Shown here in pieces: positions 11,724 to 23,859 of a stretch of 64,000 nt of DNA. The translations under genes were made by a program, and so were the position numbers. Location: the NCBI GenBank assembly GCA_029204225.1, contig CM055096.1, positions 72,173,349 through 72,237,348 of the forward strand, in the 5' to 3' direction. Source of the DNA: Diphasiastrum complanatum (Eukaryota; Streptophyta; Lycopodiopsida; Lycopodiales; Lycopodiaceae). The first letter of the stretch is position 1; every line of letters begins with the position of its first letter. The notes under the pieces were generated by a model. It had not been told where the DNA came from and did not search any database. It worked only from the letters and a program-made list of their open reading frames with translations.

Positions 11724-12003
11724 AATTTCTTTGTTGTTTGTGCTAAATAACTTCTATTTGCGTCGTTCCTAAATATTGTACCGTCCTGCAATGTACAGCC
11801 CAGAAAGGATGAACTTAGATAATCTATCATTGCGATGAAGGCAAAGTATTAGTTCCTGTCGTAAGGTAGTCTTGTGTTCATTTTGCAGTATACAAGCAAA
11901 TCAGACTGGTGCTGGCAATGTGAAAAATAATGCAGCTGGGTTATCTACTGCCAGCTTTATTAGTTCCATGTCACTATCACTTTTTGTGCTAATGAGCTTC
12001 TAG
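9731..12003 (+). CDS. Glucan endo-1,3-beta-glucosidase, GH17 + CBM43, GPI-type (3 exons)
   Basis: Predicted secreted beta-1,3-glucanase of the plant cell surface, acting on callose-type glucan. Exon 1 is 9731-9812; its ATGGC start context precedes a signal peptide (LLRALGLLAISAFVA). Exon 2 is 10219-11466 and exon 3 is 11897-12003, giving 478 residues. The introns are GT-AG. The ATG at 10182 lies in intron 1 and is not the start. GH17 covers about residues 30-350: GVNYGTDGDNLP; acid/base candidate Glu124 in VGSEVL (Ser where many members have Asn); nucleophile candidate Glu269 in VVSESGWPS; NTYIYEIFNED. CBM43 covers about 366-443 (WCVAK...SCDFRGVATVTTTDP). Exon 3 adds a small-residue stretch (GNVKNNAAG) and a hydrophobic tail (FISSMSLSLFVLMSF), a classic GPI signal. 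It uses the acceptor at 11896; an upstream AG at 11888 would shift frame. Exons 1 and 2 are firm; the last junction is inferred from frame. Confidence 0.88.
11660..11719 (+). repeat. C9 / (CT)n / (CA)n compound microsatellite in intron 2
   Basis: C9, then (CT)n to about 11692, then (CA)n to about 11718, inside the inferred second intron of the GH17 gene. A length-variable polypyrimidine run here could influence splicing of the exon that carries the GPI signal. Confidence 0.95.
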
Positions 12004-13320
12004 TAATAGAGCTCAATCAATCCTCTTCAGCTAGTTTCAGTCCTGTATGGCAACATACTCGGTTGCGGTCATATGTGGAGTATCAGGTGCCGCTGTATAT
12101 CAATTCTTTGGGAAAAGTTGTTTCTTGAATTTGAGATCTCCATAAAAAATATTCGGAATGTAAAAGTACCTAGGGAGTATATGTGAACCGTGAGATGCTT
12201 TTTGGTTTTGCAACTCTTTTGGGCTCCTACCAAAAAGCAGCTTTGTGTATTGAAAAGGTCTTTAGTAGGAAGGTAACAAGTTTGAAAGCATGTGAGAGGA
12301 TTTGAGAAGATAGGATAAGAGTCCATCTATGGTCTAATTAGAAATTCCTGACACATTGTCTGGGATTATTTCCAATTTTGAATATATAGAGACAGATAAT
12401 TTGACAAGGCCAATGGCTATTCGGAAAATGAAGTGTTGTTGACAGAATCAATTGTGTCATGAGTACGTCCATCCTTCTTTGAGCCAGCTTACACAGGACA
12501 CTCACTAGTTCATTCTGCTGATTGATGGTGATGTACCTAGACTAAATTTTGCTCTCTATTTGTTGATGTTTGCAATAGAATATTATACCCTTATTGATGA
12601 GAAGTTAACTATGTACCAGCTTTTCTCTACCTTGGTGGTCTCCTGTAGCTTCTGGAGCTGGCATGTGTTGTTTCTAGATAAACACTGGTGGAGGTGGTCA
12701 CTTTGAACACAGTTTATTCAGTATTTTATGTTCTATGTCAACTTCAATTGGGGAGACAAGATGTCTAGGATTAAGAGCTGAAACTTTCTATGTCGACAAC
12801 ATGGTCCAATAGTCCAATCATGTGTATGTGTATGTGTATGCTAAAATTGTCAACCAACGAGATTTTTTTTCCTGATAGTACAACTTGCTGCCTAGTTAGC
12901 TCATAATAATAGATGGGATGATATTGCCTGCAGCATTAGATTTCCTACTTAATGACTGATATATGCAGCAAATGTAGTCTGCAAGTGACTTTTAGTACCT
13001 GCAAGTTTGGAAATGTGGTTGGTTCTTTTTGAGCTATGTTGCAGATAGTTTGATGTTGATCTTGTCTATGTTTTGGGGTTGCTCATTGGTCAGTTTAGTA
13101 TCAATTGTCAGAGAAGAATTTCTACTGATATTGATTACATGGTGATTGATATATCACGAGAAGCTTTTCCGTAAGGCATTTGCCCAAAGCTAACTGAAAG
13201 AGTGACACCCCAACTTTTGGCAAGGCTTATCACTATGGTGGCAAGGCTTACAAAAAGTATGGGTGGCCTTTGATTTCCCTCACCTACTACCTGTCCATTT
13301 TAGTTTCCACACCTAGGTGA
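12004..13320. other. 3' flank of the GH17 gene, no gene recognised
   Basis: This should contain the 3' UTR of the preceding gene; I could not choose a polyadenylation signal with confidence. No coding region or repeat family is recognisable. Confidence 0.5.
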
Positions 13321-13583
13321 TTTTGATTCTTGCAGTGAATTGTCTGTCCTTAATGGAGGATATTAGTTTTGAAAACTGCTTAAGAGTCTCGTGCCAGGTA
13401 ACCAGGGCCAGGGCCAAGAGCGATCCACGACTTTCGTTTGTCCTACATGAAGAAGTGAGCATATGTCAAAAGAATGTCCAAAAACACATAAAAGCTCTAG
13501 AATCTAATAAAAAAACCCTAGGCAATTTTGATTCTTGCTGTGAATCCTCCTTAATGGAGGATATTAGTTTTGAAAACTGCTTA
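13321..13583 (+). repeat. Direct repeat, two copies of about 60 bp
   Basis: Copies at 13321-13382 and 13526-13583 share TTTTGATTCTTGC and then an almost identical CTTAATGGAGGATATTAG...GAAAACTGCTTA block. The second copy has a small internal deletion. About 143 bp separate them. Their origin is unknown. Confidence 0.88.
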
Positions 13584-14254
13584 TTGATATGGTATTTTGG
13601 TCCTCACGATTCAATGACTGTATTCATCGTCAAACAAGTAGCATTCAAATGCTAGTAAATCCTACATGGAAGATCATAACATTAAGTATACATTGTGAAG
13701 AGACACTATCCGTTGTACATTGAGTGATAGATTGTTGTACACACAGTTGTAATATGTTTTGCATCATTCTACACAAACCATATGGGAATTCATTCAACTG
13801 AATGTGGGCTTCCATTAATCCATCGCTGGACAGGAAGATAGCATTTCATACGTTAAGAGACAAAAATGTGAGAAAACTGTCCATCGCTGGACAATGGCTA
13901 ACAAGCAGAAGCTTATGCACAATTGTTGCCCAAGTGAGCAATGAATGGTGATTATGTGGTGTACATTGCTGGTTGGTAGATCAGAATCAGAACCAATATC
14001 TTGTTTTCCATCGCTGCCTATAGGGTATGAATACCCATTTTTAGAAATGCGTGAAGAAGGAGGTGGGTTAGTCACTGACCAGCAAACTGTCAACGGACCA
14101 TCATTCATACATTTTCATACTATAGAGATGCTATAAACATACATTGTAAAGTGTAAACACCATCCTCATACATATACAGTGTGACATGCTTGGCATGCAA
14201 GAGTTGTTATGGACACATGCAAGTATATTTGTACATTTGTACTTTAGAAGTAGG

Positions 14255-15063
14255 TGAAGAAACAAAGTGTTTCGAGCAACAAAGTTTTGCTAGCTTTCGA
14301 GCTCAAGTCTGCAGAAACGCATGGGAGCTGCTCGGATGCGAAGGCCAAAGCTTCGAGGATTGAAGACCCGAAGACGACCGTCAAATGTTCATTGACTGGA
14401 GGATACCCGAACATGAAGAAGAAATGTTCATGGACCCAGAAATGCTCAATGGCGAGGACGAAAGACGAAGAAGACATGAAGACCAAAAGGCGGCGATTCT
14501 TCACGCTTCAAAGTACAAAGGAGATCGAAAAAGTACAAGGAGGACACACTCTTCCACGGACCACCTAGATATCGTTAGGATGTGCCTAACCAACTGTTCT
14601 TGTGATTCCTGATCAACTTAAATATGTTCTCTCTACCCATCTATATAAACAAATTGAGAACGAGAGGATCAGTTGAATATTTAATTTGCGCGTCTGCTGC
14701 CTTCCTTGGATGTGGTAGCCGTTTCTCAGGCTCCCTCTCCGGAATCGAACCCTAATTCTCCATCACCCGTCACCACCATGGTAGGCCACTCACATAGATG
14801 TGCTAAAAACATCATATAGATGTCCAAGAAGTCCGCTAGTGATGACTTTCTTATCTTGAATGTTATTGAATGCCTTGTTATATGTAAGTTAGCAGCTGTT
14901 AATTCCTATTCTACATACTGGTTTTACCTTGTTGAATGCTACAATACAATATAAAGTGGTTCAACAGTGTCTGTCCATGCTCAGGAGGATTGTAGAGTTG
15001 TTGTAGTTGGCAGTAGACTAGCAGACAGAATAGAACTCACATTCGGGCCTCATCGAGTCATCA
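14255..15063 (+). repeat. Copia LTR (family II), about 809 bp
   Basis: It starts TGAAGAAACAAAG and ends GTCATCA, followed one base later by the primer-binding site TGGTATCAGAG. The start matches the 5' LTR of the nested copia at 38402 (TGAAGAAACAAAACG, then a shared TTTGCTAGCTTTC), and the downstream leader is also shared. A TATA-like CTATATAAAC lies near 14640. The sequence just left of the element is GTAGG, a candidate target duplication whose partner I did not find. Confidence 0.78.
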
Positions 15064-15300
15064 GTGGTATCAGAGCATTTGACGTTCTAGATATCAAACT
15101 TCTCATCAGGGGTATCAGAGCCTCAGGCTCATATCCGATAGCTGATATAGCTTAAAGGCTATCAGATCCAGGAGACGAGCATTCAGAACAAAAAACCAGA
15201 AAATAGACTGAAGAACAGTTCACAACAATGGCATCAATAAGTAGCATGCAGTCGAAGATCTGCACAATTTTCGATTCAGCAGGGTCCACTTTACCGTGCT
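15064..15300 (+). pseudogene. Copia family II leader and start of gag, truncated
   Basis: Primer-binding site TGGTATCAGAGC is at 15065, with a second near-copy of the same region at about 15103 (CATCAGGGGTATCAGAGCC). Then comes a leader containing GGCTATCAGATCCAGGAG, also present after the LTR at 39128. An ATG at 15227 opens a gag-like start (MASISSMQSKICTIFDSAG). The element is then lost; gypsy gag sequence on the other strand takes over between about 15240 and 15400, so the exact junction is uncertain. Confidence 0.6.
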
Positions 15301-16617
15301 GGAACAATATTTTTGGTTTGGTTAGGGCAATCTTTATAGCAATGCTTCCTGATACAATCAGCACATTCACAAAGTCATATCGAAATCTATATTCACTCTG
15401 AAAGTGAGTGGTTTCTCCACAGACAAAACATCTCTTTTGAAGTGTTGAAGGGAAAATAGCATAACCATTTTGATCAACTTCAGTAGGTGATTCCTCTCGA
15501 TAATATTGCTCATTAGGAGAGGACGTAGATGCCTCATCTATGTATGTGACATGATGACCATCATCATAAGTAGTGTCATAGGCTGGTGTGTCATAGGAGA
15601 TATTCTGCACTACATGGGCCTGAACTGGAAGTCGGTTCTGTTGGGTTGGCCTGTTGGGTGGAGCAGATCCTCTTGGAGCTGGAAGTGCCAAGCGTTACGA
15701 CATTGTGGGCACCAGGTGTCTTCTCGCCAATGGATAGTGTTACCGGATGGCAATTGCCCTGGCAACTGACTTTGGAAAGATTTCAAGGCTTGTTGAAACT
15801 CTTTGTTGAGTTTCTCCATTTGTTGTTGATGTTGTTGATTCGTCAACTCAAACTGAGATTTCTAGACCTGGTCGGAATCTCGGGGCTCACTTGGATGGTT
15901 ATCAGGGAATACACGGTGAGCTTTTTTCTCTTTCTGGTCCTCATCATCAGAACCTTCATCTTCTTTACGAATGGCGTTGGACATAGCAGATTTAAGAGTA
16001 AAATACTCTTCGCTAGGTTTAAGCTCTTTCCGAATGCGTCTGGGAAGACCAACGAGAAACCATATGATCAATATTTTATCAGTTGGTTGTTCTTGGACTT
16101 GACTTCTGAGACGCTTAAAGCGCTCAATATAGTCACGTACGCGTTCATCTTTTTTTATTTTTATATTACTAAGACGTACAAATGGGCTTTCTATGAGTCG
16201 GAAAGGTTGGAAGCATTTAAGAAAAGACTCTTTCAACTCTGACCAGTCTTGTCGATCGTCACGATCGAGGTTGAAAAACCACTCTCGTGCTTTATCTACC
16301 ATGGTCATCGAGAAAAGTTGGACTTTTGCATTGTCAGTATATTCTCCATACACTTCGCATGCATTCTCAAAGATTCGTAATAATCTATGAGGGTCCACAT
16401 TATCGTCGAACTTTGGTAATTCCAGTCTAGGTGTTCGTTTATCGGATCGGGTATTATGATGAGCATTGTGAACAGGTTGATCATCAGGGTTAGAGAACCA
16501 TCTGGATGGTCCAGGGTCTTGTTGCACCTGAGATCGAAGGCGATAGGATTTGTTCTCATCATTTGGATGATTGGGCGGTGTAAACTCATCCGTAAGTTCC
16601 TCTAATAAGTTGGCCAT
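15300..16617 (-). pseudogene. Ty3/gypsy gag remnant
   Basis: On -, an ATG at 16617 opens a 251-codon frame with a Retrotrans_gag core: LELPKFDDNVDPHRLLRIFE, AREWFFNLDRDDRQDWSELK and VRDYIERFKRLRSQV. The next segment (15846-15610) starts MTNQQHQQQMEKLNKEFQQA and contains a CPQC pair. After another frame change comes a zinc knuckle, CFVCGETTHFQSEYR, in which the last Cys has become Tyr. At least two frameshifts break the reading. Protease and pol do not follow; the fragment ends against the copia leader. Capsid and nucleocapsid functions are inferred from the family. Confidence 0.88.
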
Positions 16618-16669
16618 GAGAACTGACGGGATTCAGCTCAGATGTGATGCAACTGGTAAAAGGGTGACA

Positions 16670-17570
16670 AAAAAATACTACAAAGTTTTTTTGCAACAAA
16701 AAATGCTACAAAAAATTTGCAACAAAAAATCCCGAAGGTAAAAATGCTACAAAAAATTTATCGAAAAAACGACAAAAAAATGTTTGTGAAAAATGGGAAA
16801 AATTTTTTTTGACAAAGTGGCAAAAATTCGCGAAAAATACGAAATAAAGCGAAAAAATAAAGCGAATTTTACGAATAAAGTGAATCTTTTTTTCTTTTTT
16901 TGTTTGTTTTTTGATTTTTGTTTGTTTTTTTTTTTTTAAGCCACAAAGAAAAAGGCGACTAAAAAGCGAAAAAAATACGAAAAATTACACGAGAAAACTA
17001 TGAAAAATTACGAAGTAAGTGAGAACGAAAAACGCAAGAAATGCGAAATATTTCGCGACAAAAGCATGAAAAATTGAGAAAAAAAATTCGAAAACGACCC
17101 TAATTTTTTTGCAACAAAAAGAGATTTGTAGTGTCCAAAAGTTTTTGAAAAAAAAAGACGAAGAATAATGAGACAAAAAAATTTGCGAAAATTGATTTAG
17201 TAGCAAAATTTTTGTGAAAAAAAATGACAAAAAATTTGCGAAAAAACAATGAAAAACTTTGCAAAAATTACTGTCCATTTTTTTTTAAGCGACAAAAAAT
17301 TCGCAAATAATGTGACGAAAAAATTCGCCAAAAAAGAAACAATGTTTTTGAAAAAGCGACGAAAATTTTGCGAAAAAGACGACAAAATACGTGAAAACGA
17401 AACACCAATTTTTTGAAACAAGGGACGAACAATTTAAAACGACGAAAAACGTCGCGAAAAAACTATCCAATTTTTTTGATAAAATTCAAGAGAACAGACT
17501 CAAAAAATACAGAAAAACTCGAAAATTTTCTACGAAAATCGAAAAAATAACTCGGAAATATCTCGAAAAA
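16670..17570 (-). repeat. A-tract-rich, CGAAAAA-periodic low-complexity region
   Basis: About 900 bp on + consist of short phrases such as GCGAAAAA, ACGAAAAAA and GCAACAAAAAA, repeated irregularly with A-tracts every 8-15 bp. It lies directly upstream (in - orientation) of the gypsy gag ATG at 16617, so it may be the element's 5' leader. A similar GCGAAAAATGCGAC motif appears near 20600-20710 beside another gypsy remnant. Phe-rich open frames on - here are by-products of the TTTTTCGC composition. Confidence 0.75.
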
Positions 17571-17579
17571 ATATCTTGG

Positions 17580-19715
17580 ATTTGCCTCTCTCTACTTCAA
17601 CGTCTGTTGCCGCAACCACTCAATGTTTGCAACTGGCTCTACTGATGTATCAGCGCCTATTCAAACTCTGTTAGCAGCAACATCTCAATGTTTGCTGCTA
17701 CTTCACTCGTTCTACTTCTCAACGATTCTAGTCCTCTGTCAGAATCTACTCACTGACAACTCTCCTTATGTCTGACAGAGGTTCAGCATGGCACGGATTC
17801 ATGTGGTTACAAATCTTTATGCAATGGCTCAGTCACGGAATCTAATTGTAGTATAACAGTGATGTACCCGCCTGTCAAAGGCACACCTACAACGTGATTC
17901 AAAATCTTATTTGATAATGGTAGCTCATTTTGAATATAGAATCTGGCAGGAGCTCATTTTCTACTTTCTACAGTTCTGTTTTAGTTCTTTCTTTATCGTT
18001 ACAGTCTGTAGATTATTGCTAAACTAAACTAAGCAAGAACAAGGAATTAAACTAAATCTACTCCTATTGAAATCAGAGAATCAACATCAGCACAACAACT
18101 AAACTAAAGCAATGGAAATCCTACAACTGTCACTCAACAGTTGTAAGAAGAACTCCTCAGGGAGTAGAAAACAGTGGAATGGTAGATCAATCTCCAGGTC
18201 CTGCACATCTACCTAATACTAATTCCAAACCAAACTTTAAGAGAAGAAAGCATCAACAAGCACATTCATACATCAGTACCCAAACAAGAATGCATGAAGA
18301 TAGAGCATGAGAAGAAATGCACGTAGAATGATCTTCCATTAACAAAGCAACAACATTTCACTATAGATTACATGCTCTTGAACTCTTGGAGGAGGCCTCT
18401 ATCTATAGCCACGAGCTGTAGAACCCAATTACATATTATTTTGGAATCCACCTCTTGCAAAAGAGTGAATCCCAATCTATAATAATTTGAGTTCCACCTC
18501 TTACTTGATAATAGGAGGCCTCTTTATTACAAAACATAACTCAAGTTGAGATAATCTAATTTGCTAGCTCCCACATGGCTATCCATCTAGCACTATAATT
18601 CTCGTGCTCTCAAACTCGGCTCTCAACTTCATCTATGCTAGAAGCCCTTTTGAGTGGAGAGGCTCTGCATCGACACCTCGGGGCATGGCATCAGCTAACA
18701 GAGTTCGAAACAACACAAACAGTAGCTAAACAATCTTAATGCTACTAACCAGTTGCAGGGGAGGACAGACATACCTACAACGAGCTATATTATGGAGAAC
18801 TTCAATACACAAAGTAGAAAAAAGCTCTCCAGAAATAGTTAAATCGTACAACGACAATAAAATCATAACTAAAGCAAAAAGCAACTCAAATCAAGGAACA
18901 CACACCCCATTACTCAGGTTTTAAAAAAATAGGAGCCACTAAAAGCAGAACCACAGTACTTAACCAACACCAGAAACCAAATAAACTAAGAAGAAGAAAA
19001 ACAAAACTCAACCATCTTAAAAAGAGTAAGCTACCAAAGCACACTGATAGAACCACACCTGAAAGGAATAGACAGAGGTAAGGCACATGAACAAAGTCAG
19101 AAAGAAGTGAGGTATACTAAAGAATCTAAGCAAAACACTACCACAAAATCAAAATCAACAAAGAAACAGTTCCAAACGAAAGCTACTACAAAAGTAAGAA
19201 AAAGAGAACCAAAATTACCTTATCAGAAGCCATGGACGAAGAGGAGACACAAACAGACAGAAAAAAGCTCCACACAGCCCGCAGCTCTAGACGAACGATG
19301 CACTCTCCACAAAAACGAACCAAAGAAATTGAGGGCAAAGAGAAGTGAAGAGCAGGAAACTATAAGAGCAGTAAACAGCCAAAGGCACAAAGAGGGAAGC
19401 CATCAGACCGCCGCTCCCACCACGAAATGGAGATCACTCTGTCATAGCATAAGCACGCCAAACAGAGGAGAGACAAGCACAAAAATATTCAACAAACGAG
19501 ATTCTAATAGAAAAGCAGGAAAAAGACTTCAGCAAACCCAGCAACAGAATAATAAAGCAAAAAAATAACGTTTAACAAAAAAGGCTACTAAAACTTAAAG
19601 CTTAGTAAAAACTTAGAAGGCTTACATTACAAGGAAAGGGAAAAACAACCAAAAGATAAGAGAGAGAGAGAGAGACACACACACACACACACACACACAT
19701 CGGAAATAGGATAGA
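17580..19715. other. Probable gypsy LTR/UTR material, no gene recognised
   Basis: No supported gene. On -, a promoter-like GGCTATAGATAGAGGCCTCC occurs at about 18390-18410, upstream of the gypsy gag at 16617, so an LTR of that element may lie here. I could not define its ends. From 18700 to 19600 the + strand is A-rich with Lys/Thr-rich frames lacking domains. A short (AG)n(AC)n array lies near 19660-19700. Confidence 0.45.
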
Positions 19716-19719
19716 TAAT

Positions 19720-20360
19720 GTAATGCGGAAACTTCCTACTTCCAATGCATGGTTACGTATATCAAAAATTGAACAAAGCAGTAGTGATGAAAATCACGTT
19801 CAATCTTTAGCAACTAGCTTTGAAATCGCTAGATATTAGATGATTACGTAGCCAAACATAAAGTATTGAATTCTCAGACAATTTCTATCAATTAAAAGCA
19901 ATACAGAGATGCATGCATTCTGACATATACTGAACGCAATAAGAAGATAGTATTGATTCAGTAAAACAAAATCAGATGCTAATGAGTGCAAAACAATATC
20001 GGATAGAAATTGCGCACTCTAAGTTGTCTCTGAGTAACTGAGAATAAGTCTGATAATAAGCAGCTCTGCTGATAAGCAGTAGCGCAATAGCAACTCTAAA
20101 ATAAATCTCTAAAAGACTGAGCTAGAATGGTCAAGAGAGTTCAAGCTTGAAAGCTTGATAGAGAGCTAACAACAATACTTTCTGATTGTGAATGATCTGC
20201 TTGATAAGAGCACAGGAAGCGTCGTGTAATAACACTCAACTCCTTCACAATTCACATTTCAGATGATAAAAGAGATGTATGAACAGCTGATTTATACTAA
20301 GTAATTAGGTCGCCAAATGCGATTGCCAGTTGGCTGGTGTCCGTTGGCATTCATCCAGTT
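19720..20360 (-). repeat. LTR-like block, relative of 52200-52830
   Basis: Read on -, this block aligns by eye with 52200-52830 on +. Shared landmarks in order are CCAACTGGC, GACCTAAT, TTAGTATAAAT (TATA-like), CAAGCTTTCAAGCTTGAA, CATTCTAGCTCAGT, CTGAATCAAT and GTTTGGCTACATAATCA-like sequence, then GTTGCTAAA...GATTGAAC. The - flank above it is a gypsy gag-protease remnant, so this is probably that element's 3' LTR. I could not see TG...CA ends, so the limits are approximate. Confidence 0.65.
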
Positions 20361-20659
20361 CCTTCTCAGAAATTGATTGCTGATAAGCGGTGAAAATTGG
20401 CTGTAAACAGTCTGTCTACATAAATGAACTAAAACTGGTACTTTGCAGAAATGGACTAAAATTGCCACAGGCGACAGTGTCGCACCAAGATGACAATGTC
20501 GGCTTTTTGCGAAAAACCCGACAGTGTCCTTAAATCTCATTTAGGGTAGCCCCACACTTTTTCAGAGTCATTTGCTTAACATTTGAGGCACTTTGAAAAA
20601 TGCGAAAAATGCGACTCTGCATATTTACTCGCAATTCCTGACAGGTGAAAAATGTGAAA

Positions 20660-22800
20660 AAGGCGACTGCATTTTTACACAAGATTCCTGATAGGCGAAA
20701 AATGCGACTCGAGCTCAAGGTTGTAGGCTACTATTCCACAGGCATAATGACTTCTTGTCCATATGTGAGCATGGGCTGGAGATTCGAGGGGGTCCTTGCC
20801 TTTATCTTGCCGAGATGGTGCTTTTTCGGGGACTGGTGTAGGGCTAGAGGCAATTTCAGAAACTTTCCGAACAATTGTGAGGTCACCCGGCGGTTGAATT
20901 TGAATTGGGTTTTTCATTTTCTCTTTCATAGTATGACCACGTGGTTGAGGTTTCGGTGGTGGAGAGACAGTTGGTATGTCATGGAGAATTTCGTTATCAA
21001 TTTGAAAGATAGTCTCCTCCTCACAGAGATTCCATAGATAGTGTGGGCATTTGGGACGGTAGAATTTTGTCTCTGATTCATTATAGGTAGCCATGCAACA
21101 TTTAGCAGCTCATCATGGTGTGGAAAAATATCAATAAAATTGATATTGATGATGGGTGTATCCAGATCAGGTAATTGGTCATGATCGATCGGGTGTGGAG
21201 AGGTACAATTATCCTGATGTTGAGCACAGTAATCGGCATTCACATAATCAATGGTAGCTAGATTGTGACTCCAGTTTATGATATCAGTAGATTTAACATA
21301 ATGACCTTTTTCATGGCTGGACTGGTATGGCTCAAATACTGCGTTGGTGGTTGAGGATCCCTCGTCATGGATGCGTGCAGGTTTGAGTTTACCCGTTGAG
21401 TGGTGACAGAACTGTCACGATTACCAAAAGTGACTCGACCTTTGCTCCAATCATGAATGACTCGTGCATTGGTGAGCCACGGACGACCAAGTAGTAATTC
21501 ATAAGAATAGGCATTATTGGGAATATCAAGTACTACAAGATCAACAGAAAACTTGAGACCTCCTAGTTTGATCAGCACATGCGGAAGGAAACCGGTAGGT
21601 CGGACCACACTTTGATCAGTCATTCGAAGTTGACAAGTAGGTTTGGCTAGCTTGTCTCTCAAATTCCATTCCATCATGAGGGATGTGGAAATGATATTAA
21701 CCCCAGAACCTCCATCGAGTACTGCTAAAACTTCACGAGAATGATGATGGAAAGCTGAGATTTTGATGTTGCATTGTTCGCTGAGTGGATTGGTTAGATG
21801 TAAGGGCATTTCAGGCAACTCGTCAATAGTGGTGGTGGTATTTTATTGGATCTATTGTTTCCACTGGCCAGCATGCTTCTAGAGTACATGGAAGGGAAGG
21901 GTGACATTGGCTTGTAGTAAATCTCCCCAGACTTTGGTACCTTCAAGGGTTTTGCTTTCAAAGGGCTTGTGAGGTACTTTATGGGAAGAGGAAGATTGTT
22001 GGTCGGCATTGTGGATTTGCTGGCGTGATGCAACCAAATTTCTTCAGATGGGTGAGGATAAACTATTGGGGTTGAATCATCACTTGGAGGAACCACCTGT
22101 GGTTGAGTTTTGCTGGATGCAAGTGTAGGGGTTTGGCGTTGGGTTTGTGCCCGAGTCAAGACTCAAGCAGGATGTGTTTCGATTGGTAAGGTTTCTACTT
22201 GCACTAAACAGACAGGAGTGGTTGGCTTAGATCGGGATGGGCAGTCCTTCACGTGATGTTCAATACCACAGTTTTCACAAGCTGGAGGAAAGCGGAGTTT
22301 ATCTAGGCAACGAATACTAGGATGTTTACCTGCACAGACAAAGCATCCTCATATTGCGGGTAGTTGATGTGCGGCAAAGACAGCTTGGTTTGGGTTGTAA
22401 GCTTGGGCATTTGGGTCCACCGGTTGAGCATTAGAATCATAGGTATAATAAACAACCATTTCAGTAGAGTATTGCGGTTGAGTATTATCTTCCACATAGT
22501 AGGTGGCCGGATCGATAGTATTCGGATCAAGATAATGGACAACGTTTTGTGGGCTAGGTTGGTTAACAACAAACTGTTGACGTGGGGATGGGTATTGATT
22601 TGGTGCAGGTGGTCGTGGTTGGTAAACCCCTAGTCATGGCAGAGGTTGTTGTAGTGGGTATGGGCGGTAAGCTCAATAGATGGTTGTCTGGTGGCTGCTG
22701 GGAAATGATTTTGTAGTTGAGGGCATTCATTAGCAGTGTCATGCTATGAGCAGATTGGACTAATAAAAGGACTCTAGGCCTTTTTGTGAGAATCAAATGT
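20660..22800 (-). pseudogene. Ty3/gypsy gag-nucleocapsid-protease remnant (copy 1)
   Basis: From 22800 downward on -: a Pro/Gln/Asn-rich gag tail; two zinc knuckles at about 22350-22250, CFVCAGKHPSIRC and CENCGIEHHVKDC (the latter with unusual CX2CX4HX3C spacing); then a linker with stops. The retropepsin domain is at 21818-21276, with catalytic AVLDGGSGVNIIS and the flap-side LLGRPWL. After it come an acidic linker (PDLDTPIININFIDI) and a frame change to a Pro-rich segment near 20930-20680. A TGA interrupts the frame just before the first knuckle. RT, RNase H and integrase are absent. A sister copy with the same protease and linker lies at 23860-24830. Confidence 0.86.
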
Positions 22801-22804
22801 GGCA

Positions 22805-23202
<398 letters not shown>

Positions 23203-23859
23203 CTTTATCTTTGCTGGATTAGGGTTAATATGATCATAGTGTTAGATGCTAAATCATAAGCATGTGCTTGAATCTGAACTATGCTATCACTCTCATGGGA
23301 ACGAATCTGTGCGTGACAAGTTATAATCTTCTTTATTGCTTGATGCTTTGCATTTGCTAGGATCTAGAGTTGAAGGTGGAAAGGAAATGCCCACTACAAA
23401 GTGATTGAACACAAAGTTCACATATGTGAAAGGACTCTAATAATGACTTTGTGACCTCCAAACAACTATATTTGAACAAGATTCAAAACACTAGCAAGAT
23501 CTCCCAAGATCTAGATCACAAACTCTAGAATCACACCACACCAAAATCTAGTCATTGTGAAACATGGATCTCATCTAAATCACACAAACTTGACATGTAA
23601 GATTTCTCCAAACACATAAAAAACAAACCTAATCGCCCCTTTTGGACTCACTCTTGACCCAAAGACTCTAAGTGTCTGGGTAAAGGGTAATTTAAATTTG
23701 GAGTAGGCCCCTTAGTAGATGCATGCATGGGGAGGAGGGCCATGCATCCTTTTCTCCATACATGCATTCTCCTCTCCATCTTCTTTACTTAAAAAAAGTG
23801 TATGCATGGGTGAGGGGAGGAGGATGCATGGGGCCTCTCACCCATGCATAAAAGTGCAA

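Noticed and set aside
16985-17470. Phe-rich frames on the minus strand
   Set aside because: They are translations of TTTTTCGC low-complexity DNA, with no motif.
19107-19568. 153-codon Lys/Thr-rich frame
   Set aside because: No domain; its composition follows the A-rich strand, and it lies in probable LTR/UTR material.
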